From NCBI GenBank assembly GCA_016209585.1, contig JACQVU010000270.1:1-10231 (forward strand): a stretch of DNA of 10,231 nucleotides. The letters are read 5' to 3'. The notes below the pieces were generated by a model. The model did no database searches. It worked only from the letters and a program-made list of their open reading frames with translations, and was not told the origin of the DNA. Below are positions 5,852 through 10,231 of the stretch, piece after piece. The first letter of the stretch is position 1, and each line of letters opens with the position of its first letter. The translations under genes and the position numbers were made by a program. The DNA comes from Planctomycetota bacterium. Lineage in GTDB: Bacteria > Planctomycetota > UBA8742 > JACQVU01.

Positions 5852-7663
5852 TCAACCCCAGAAGTAGTGCCACTTGTACCGGAGGTCGATGCTCTCGCCC
5901 ACCGGCAGGGTGGCGCGCCAGGTGATCTTGCCGACGCCGTTGAACTCCGACCACCACCTCGGCCAGCCGTACCAGCGCCACCAGGACGGGAACTCAACGG
6001 GTTGGAAGTAGACTTCGTCTTCGCTGAGGTTGACGCTTTCGACAGCGCCCCCGTCGGTCGCGCTATCGACGTTTCCCAGCACGTACCGTGTGACCTCCAC
6101 CAGCGCCTCCCGGCGGCTGAGATTGGTGAGGGAAACACGGCCTTCGAGGTCGACCCGTTGGAGGGCGACGCTGTTCCACTTGGCGGCATTGGGTTGGCGC
6201 TCGACCTCGGTTTCACTCTTGGCGATCTTCACATTGACCGCCGCCGTGATCGTCAGGTCGCTGCGCGCGCCCGGCGCGGTGTAGGTCATCATGGCCTGGG
6301 CGAGCACCCGGTTCTCCTTGAGAATCAGGGCCGGCGCCGTGGTCAACGGCTGGGCGTTCGCGGCCGGGTTGGTCAGGCGGACCTTGTGCATCACCTTGGG
6401 GGCGTTCAACATTCGGGCCAGTTCCTGCGCTTGCGCCCCTGGCGTGGTTTTCCGGAATTCGGTGGGCGGGGCGTACGGCAGGTCGAGTGTGTATACGTCC
6501 TGATACGCGATGGTCGTCCGCGACACGGGAAGCACCATGCGCTCGCCTTTCTTCAACGTGACGCCGGAAACGACGAAAACGAAGAGGTCGTCGTTTTTCG
6601 CGCTCGTGTCCACCTCCGGCCCAAGGTCCGGCTCTTCCGCCGGGGGCGGCGCCGGCGCCGGACTCGGCCGGTAGTGTTCGCCGGCGCGCGACTGCTGCAG
6701 CATCATGGGAACCTGCGTCATAAGCCCGTTGCTCATGCCGTAGGCGGTGCGGGAATCGGTCTGGAAGTACTGCGACAACCCCGCCGCGGTTTGCTGCAGG
6801 AAGCGGCTTTGGGCCATGGGATCCAGGGTGTCCTGGAACGTGAACGAGGGCACGCCCACGACGAGGTTCACGGCCGCGTCCTTCACGTCGGTCAATTCGT
6901 TGAGCAGCGTGGCCTGCAACTTCGCGACGGCCTTGCCGTTCCCGTCCAACTCGACGCGGTAGCCCGGAATCCAGCGGATGCCCTTTTGCAGGTAGGTGAT
7001 CCCCACCACCGCTTCTTTCGCCGGAGGTTCGTCGCCCCAATCGATGCGAAGGGTCAGCACGTGGCGCGGCACGTCCTCCACGACGCGGGAGGTGTACTTG
7101 CCGAGGAAGCGGAGTGTCACGAGAGCCTCGAACGGCACGATCCTGGTTCCTTCGGTCGTCTTCAACTGCAGCAGATTGCTTTTCTGGGGTTGCGGCGCTT
7201 CGGCGCCGTCGGGCGTGGAAGCGGCGACTTCCGCGATGCCCCGTTCCAGGAAGCCGATGATCGTCGCGCGATACTCGCCCGAGTCGCGGAGCCCGGCGTC
7301 CCTCACGACCACTTCCGCCCCCGTGTTGGCCTCGACCAGTTCCCGAAGCGTGAGGGCCGTGCGCACCACGCGCACCAGACGCCGGCCGGCGGTCACGCTC
7401 TTCAACTTCCCGCTTCCTTCGGCGACGTACGGCCAGAACGTTCCGATCACGGGGGCGGGAAGATTGTCGATGACCACCGTGCCGTCGGCCTCGACGGGAA
7501 GCGCGCCTTCGTGAAGAACGAAGGCGTGCCCGTCCTTGAAGACCGTGACCTCCCGCACCGGCAGACGCGAGACCAGCGCCAGCGCGTCGGCCTCCCCGGC
7601 GCGCAGGGCGCACGCGACCAACGACGAAATGATGATGACGAGCGTGAAAACGAAGCGCGGCAT
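5852..7663 (-). CDS. Exported DUF4139 domain protein
   Basis: A 603-residue exported protein of the DUF4139 (mucoidy inhibitor A-like, PF13598) group, function unknown. Residues 1-18 form a signal: a hydrophobic core (VFTLVIIISSLVAC) with a possible lipobox LVAC at C18. Cleavage by signal peptidase I a little later is an alternative. The N-terminal part has VTVFKDGHAFVLHEG (39-53) and GTFWPY (74-79). The DUF4139 core includes GITYLQKGIRWIPGYRVEL (221-239) and a ..NELTDVKDAAVNLVVGVPSF region (255-274). A Pro-rich insert (about 333-345) splits the protein. The C-terminus contains a very aromatic WWRWYGWPRWW stretch (561-571) and ends YKWHYFWG. The ATG at 7663 was chosen because GGAGG lies 5 nt upstream and the signal peptide begins there. 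A longer reading frame to 7813 would overlap the neighbouring gene and add 50 Arg-rich residues. It is last in the - strand block. Confidence 0.82.
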   Translation of the reverse strand: MPRFVFTLVIIISSLVACALRAGEADALALVSRLPVREVTVFKDGHAFVLHEGALPVEADGTVVIDNLPAPVIGTFWPYVAEGSGKLKSVTAGRRLVRVVRTALTLRELVEANTGAEVVVRDAGLRDSGEYRATIIGFLERGIAEVAASTPDGAEAPQPQKSNLLQLKTTEGTRIVPFEALVTLRFLGKYTSRVVEDVPRHVLTLRIDWGDEPPAKEAVVGITYLQKGIRWIPGYRVELDGNGKAVAKLQATLLNELTDVKDAAVNLVVGVPSFTFQDTLDPMAQSRFLQQTAAGLSQYFQTDSRTAYGMSNGLMTQVPMMLQQSRAGEHYRPSPAPAPPPAEEPDLGPEVDTSAKNDDLFVFVVSGVTLKKGERMVLPVSRTTIAYQDVYTLDLPYAPPTEFRKTTPGAQAQELARMLNAPKVMHKVRLTNPAANAQPLTTAPALILKENRVLAQAMMTYTAPGARSDLTITAAVNVKIAKSETEVERQPNAAKWNSVALQRVDLEGRVSLTNLSRREALVEVTRYVLGNVDSATDGGAVESVNLSEDEVYFQPVEFPSWWRWYGWPRWWSEFNGVGKITWRATLPVGESIDLRYKWHYFWG

Positions 7664-7668
7664 GGTGG

Positions 7669-7675
7669 CCTCCGT
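7669..7675 (-). promoter_or_regulatory. Ribosome binding site of the DUF4139 gene
   Basis: On the - strand ACGGAGG lies 5 nt before the ATG at 7663. This is the strongest Shine-Dalgarno match I noticed in the window, and it decides the start over the upstream in-frame codons. Confidence 0.75.
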
Positions 7676-7758
7676 GGGGTTGCGAAACGCTCCCGACACG
7701 AAGGCTACGCGCCGCCGGTGACCGTGTGTGTAACGGTCTGGTAACTTCGCTCTCGGAC

Positions 7759-9582
7759 TCAGCCCCCCGGATCCGTGGGCGTTCCCCCGCCCTCGGCGTC
7801 TTCGTCGCGCCACGTCGGCCGCACGTCGCCCAGGTCGTCGCCGAAGCGCAGAAAGTGGAAGAAGCGATACTCGCTCCGCCCGCCGGCCGCGCGGTGCTCA
7901 AACAAATAGTACAGCAGCGAGAACTCCGTCAACTCCTCGCTCCGCCGCCAGCGGAAGAGGGGCGTGAAACGCACCTCCTGGCGGTTGTAGCGGTCGCAGA
8001 CGCGGATGAACTTGTGCAGGATGCGGAAATCGTAGCGGCCCTCGGTTCCGTCCCACCACTCCATCAGTTTCCACAGCAAGGCCCAGGAGGTGTGGTCGTC
8101 CTCGCGCCAGGAATAGTCGAAAACCGGCCACAACACGCTCACCGACCCTTTGTTCAATCCGTCGCGCAGCCAGATCAGCGGCAGGAGACCGAAGGTGGTC
8201 TCGTGCTGTTCGTTCCAGTACCAGACCAGCGGAAACAGGCGAAAAGTGTCTTCCGGCTCCCGGTCGTCGCGGAACGAGCGGCGGGAGAAGCGCAGCAAGG
8301 GCCAGAGCAGGTCGACGCCGTGGCGGGTCTCGCCCTCGGTGACGGCCAGGAGCGGGAGGAAGAAGAAATGGGTGCGGTTGCGCTCCTCGAGATCGACGTC
8401 GCGGCCGTAGAAGGGCCAGACGTGGGTGTGTTCCGAGGACGGGGTCTTGAACCGCCAGTAGACGGGAAAGAGCACAACGTGACCCTCGCCGGTGTCGTCG
8501 CGCACGTTCCACCACGCCAGCGGAAAAACCCGCCCGCCCACGTGGTCGCGGGACCATTGCACGTTGAGGAAGGGCCACAGCACGTTGTGCGAGGTGAGGT
8601 CTTCCTGCTCACGGCGCGTGCGCAGGTAGAGCGGGCCGAGGAAAAAGTCGGACCGGGTCCGCTCCTGACGATTGCGAAACGAGCCGTACAACGGGAAGAC
8701 GATGCGCTTCTCTTCCTCCCCGCCGGTGGTGAACCAGAGCAGCGGAAGCAGCCGGAAGTGGGTCTCGTAGCCATCGGCCGCGGCCCCCGGGGCGCTCTCC
8801 GGCCCGCCTTCCGCGGCCGGCGCGGGCGGCGGGGCGAGCGGCTCGCGCTGGTAGCAGACCAAGGGCCAGGCGAGGTCCAGCCGCCGGAACTCTCCGCCGG
8901 CGCGATGCAGTTGGAAGAAGGGCCAGGCGAGAGAGTCGGCCCGCTCCTCGCCGTTGCTGGAATAGCCCCACGTCGGCCAGAGGTGGAAATGGGACTCCAG
9001 CGGCGACGCGCCGGCCCAGAAGACCGGGAAGAGGTGGGCGTCGTAGGTGGAGCCGAAGCGATCGAGATAGAGCAGCGAGAAGTCGCGGTAGCCCAGGATC
9101 GAAACGTCCTGCCCCTCCGGACGGGCGGAGACGTCCATCAGCAGCGGGTGGAGCGTGAACCGCGCGCCCCCGCCCGGCGGATCGCCGAACTGGATGAAGG
9201 GCCAGGCGATGGACCAGGTGTTCCCGTCCCGCCCGTCCCGCGACCACCCCGCCAGCGGCCACAAGTGAAGCGAGTCGTTGGACTGCCAGAAGACCGGGAA
9301 GACCGTGCGGTCGAAACGATCCCCCGGCCCGGACGAGAACCAGACCAGCGGGAGGAAGCAGAACGCCCCGGCGTCGGGCGCGGACTTCGCCAGGATCAGG
9401 CTCGCCAGCACCTCGGTCTGGCTCTTGCCCGCGGCCTCGTCGGCCTCCATCTCCACGATGGGCCACAGATGCACCTTCTCGTCCGGCAGGTCCTCGGCCG
9501 CGTACCGGTCGCCCAGCAGCCATCCGCGGCAGCCGCAGGCGGCGAACAGCGCCAGGAAGGCGAGCGCGCGAAGACGACTCAT
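7759..9582 (-). CDS. Lipoprotein built of about 28 'WP' beta-type repeats
   Basis: A 607-residue protein that I cannot assign to a named family. It begins with a lipoprotein-type signal (MSRLRALAFLALFAACGC); C16 or C18 would be the lipidated cysteine. The rest is a chain of about 28 short repeats spaced roughly 10-35 residues apart. Each has a core of alternating hydrophobic residues around a Pro: pattern hydrophobic-x-hydrophobic-[WFL]-P-[LVF]-hydrophobic-x-[WFY]. Examples are VHLWPIVEM (37-45), TVFPVFWQS (93-101), SLAWPFFQL (217-225), NVLWPFLNV (333-341), THVWPFYGR (386-394) and SVLWPVFDYS (482-491). The spacers are polar, rich in Arg, Asp, Glu and Gly. After about residue 500 the Pro is often lost and His or Tyr takes its place. 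The pattern suggests successive beta strands, hence a barrel, propeller or solenoid outside the inner membrane. GAGGAA lies 12 nt before the ATG. The DUF58 gene ends 63 bp upstream. Confidence 0.8.
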   Translation of the reverse strand: MSRLRALAFLALFAACGCRGWLLGDRYAAEDLPDEKVHLWPIVEMEADEAAGKSQTEVLASLILAKSAPDAGAFCFLPLVWFSSGPGDRFDRTVFPVFWQSNDSLHLWPLAGWSRDGRDGNTWSIAWPFIQFGDPPGGGARFTLHPLLMDVSARPEGQDVSILGYRDFSLLYLDRFGSTYDAHLFPVFWAGASPLESHFHLWPTWGYSSNGEERADSLAWPFFQLHRAGGEFRRLDLAWPLVCYQREPLAPPPAPAAEGGPESAPGAAADGYETHFRLLPLLWFTTGGEEEKRIVFPLYGSFRNRQERTRSDFFLGPLYLRTRREQEDLTSHNVLWPFLNVQWSRDHVGGRVFPLAWWNVRDDTGEGHVVLFPVYWRFKTPSSEHTHVWPFYGRDVDLEERNRTHFFFLPLLAVTEGETRHGVDLLWPLLRFSRRSFRDDREPEDTFRLFPLVWYWNEQHETTFGLLPLIWLRDGLNKGSVSVLWPVFDYSWREDDHTSWALLWKLMEWWDGTEGRYDFRILHKFIRVCDRYNRQEVRFTPLFRWRRSEELTEFSLLYYLFEHRAAGGRSEYRFFHFLRFGDDLGDVRPTWRDEDAEGGGTPTDPGG

Positions 9583-9645
9583 CGGGCTGGAAGGTTCCTC
9601 GCTTTCCCCCGCCGCGGCCGCGCCGCGGAATCAGCCGGCGCCGCG

Positions 9646-10231
9646 TCACGCCGCCGTGACGAGGTTGTCGAACAGGTTCTCCCACGGCGTCCGGCGGCTG
9701 AACACCGTGTAGGAGACCCCCGAGAGCAGAAAACAATCGGCGCACTCGCGCGGCAGGCGGGGCGGGGCATCCTCCCCGGCGCCCGGCTGGCCCGAGATCG
9801 GCGGCTGCTCCAGCACCACCGCGATCATGCGCGTTCCCCGGCTGCGAAACAGCGCGAAAAGCGCGGCGAAGGCGGCGGTGTCGAAGTTCGGGGACGGAAA
9901 GATGAAGAAGACCGTGCCGGCCGCTCCGACGAGGGAGGCCGCCTGGGCGACGGCCTCATGGAAGGGCAGCGGGCCGCGCGCCTCCACCCGCGCCAGATGG
10001 TCGAGGATGAGGTGCAGTTGCGACTCCCCGGTGCGAGAGGGCAGCGCCAGCCACTCGCGCGAGCGGCCGGCGATCTGCACGGCGTGGCCGCCCGCCAGCG
10101 CGTGGCGGGCCAGCGACGCCGCGATCTTCACCGCCGACTCCAGGCTGCTGCGCTTCCCGGAGCCGCCGCGCTGGGCGTGGCGTTCGAGGTCCAGGAGGAT
10201 GGTCACCTCCGTCGCCGACGCCTGTTCGAAC
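9646..10231 (-). CDS. DUF58 domain protein, 5' end outside the window
   Basis: The C-terminal 194 or so residues of a DUF58 protein (PF01882), a family with a von Willebrand A-like region. The reading frame stays open to the right edge (10231), so the GTG at 10204-10206 is an internal Val and not the start. The visible part begins ..SATEVTILLDLE, the strand with the conserved Asp of this family. GSGKRSSLESAVKIAASLA and GGHAVQIAG, the usual central segment, follow. Downstream come a beta strand TVFFIFPSP and a final part ending WENLFDNLVTAA. DUF58 genes usually sit beside a MoxR-type AAA ATPase and vWA or transglutaminase genes; those would be to the right of the window. It precedes the WP-repeat lipoprotein by 63 bp on the same strand. 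Confidence 0.8.
   Translation of the reverse strand, partial: FEQASATEVTILLDLERHAQRGGSGKRSSLESAVKIAASLARHALAGGHAVQIAGRSREWLALPSRTGESQLHLILDHLARVEARGPLPFHEAVAQAASLVGAAGTVFFIFPSPNFDTAAFAALFALFRSRGTRMIAVVLEQPPISGQPGAGEDAPPRLPRECADCFLLSGVSYTVFSRRTPWENLFDNLVTAA

Noticed and set aside
7720..7738. Inverted repeat GACCG / CGGTC with a 9-nt loop between the repeat lipoprotein and DUF4139 genes.
   Set aside because: A 5-bp stem with a long loop is expected by chance in GC-rich DNA and no U tract follows.
5804..7744. Long open frame on the + strand, opposite the DUF4139 gene.
   Set aside because: The - strand frame has a signal peptide, a strong ribosome site and family motifs; the + strand translation is Arg/Gly/His-rich with no recognisable domain.

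Overview
This is a GC-rich bacterial chromosomal segment carrying eight genes in two convergent blocks, roughly two thirds or more G+C by eye. No rRNA, tRNA, CRISPR array, transposase or phage gene is visible. Two predicted lipoprotein signal peptides, a FliM flagellar switch protein and a KDGHAFV/GTFWPY-type DUF4139 protein point to a diderm, flagellated bacterium. The mix (DUF4139, DUF58, WYL regulator, orphan PqqD, tandem heptanucleotide repeats) reminds me of Planctomycetota or related PVC-type lineages. That placement is an impression only, because no marker gene is present to settle it.

The left block, on the + strand, holds a WYL-domain transcriptional regulator (117-1337), a small lipoprotein overlapping it by 4 bp (1334-1819), and a FolD-family methylene-THF dehydrogenase/cyclohydrolase with substituted active-site positions (1840-2694). 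A 223-bp intergenic spacer packed with 7-bp repeats follows. Next come fliM (2918-3964), a stand-alone PqqD-like protein (3972-4277) and an M32 zinc carboxypeptidase (4274-5797). The last two overlap by 4 bp, and the PqqD start lies 7 bp after fliM, so these three look co-transcribed.

The right block, on the - strand, is read from the right edge inward. It holds a DUF58 protein whose 5' end is beyond the window (9646-10231), a 607-residue lipoprotein built of about 28 short 'WP' repeats (7759-9582), and a DUF4139 exported protein or lipoprotein (5852-7663). The repeat protein and the DUF4139 protein carry export signals, and DUF58 proteins are often membrane-associated, so this block looks like an envelope gene set of unknown function. 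The two blocks converge on a 54-bp gap with a short hairpin.

The most unusual feature is a set of strictly 7-bp-periodic arrays of different sequence in the first 2.9 kb (1-49, 566-656, 987-1035, 2720-2779, 2818-2860). Three lie outside genes and include inverted copies that form hairpins. Two lie inside the WYL gene, where they are translated as Gly/Arg-rich linkers. They resemble, in logic, the STRR heptanucleotide repeats of filamentous cyanobacteria. Several have G-quadruplex spacing, and the 2720-2779 array has it on both strands. Other points of interest are the 28-repeat lipoprotein, the FolD with Gln at the catalytic Lys position, and the orphan PqqD translationally coupled to a carboxypeptidase.
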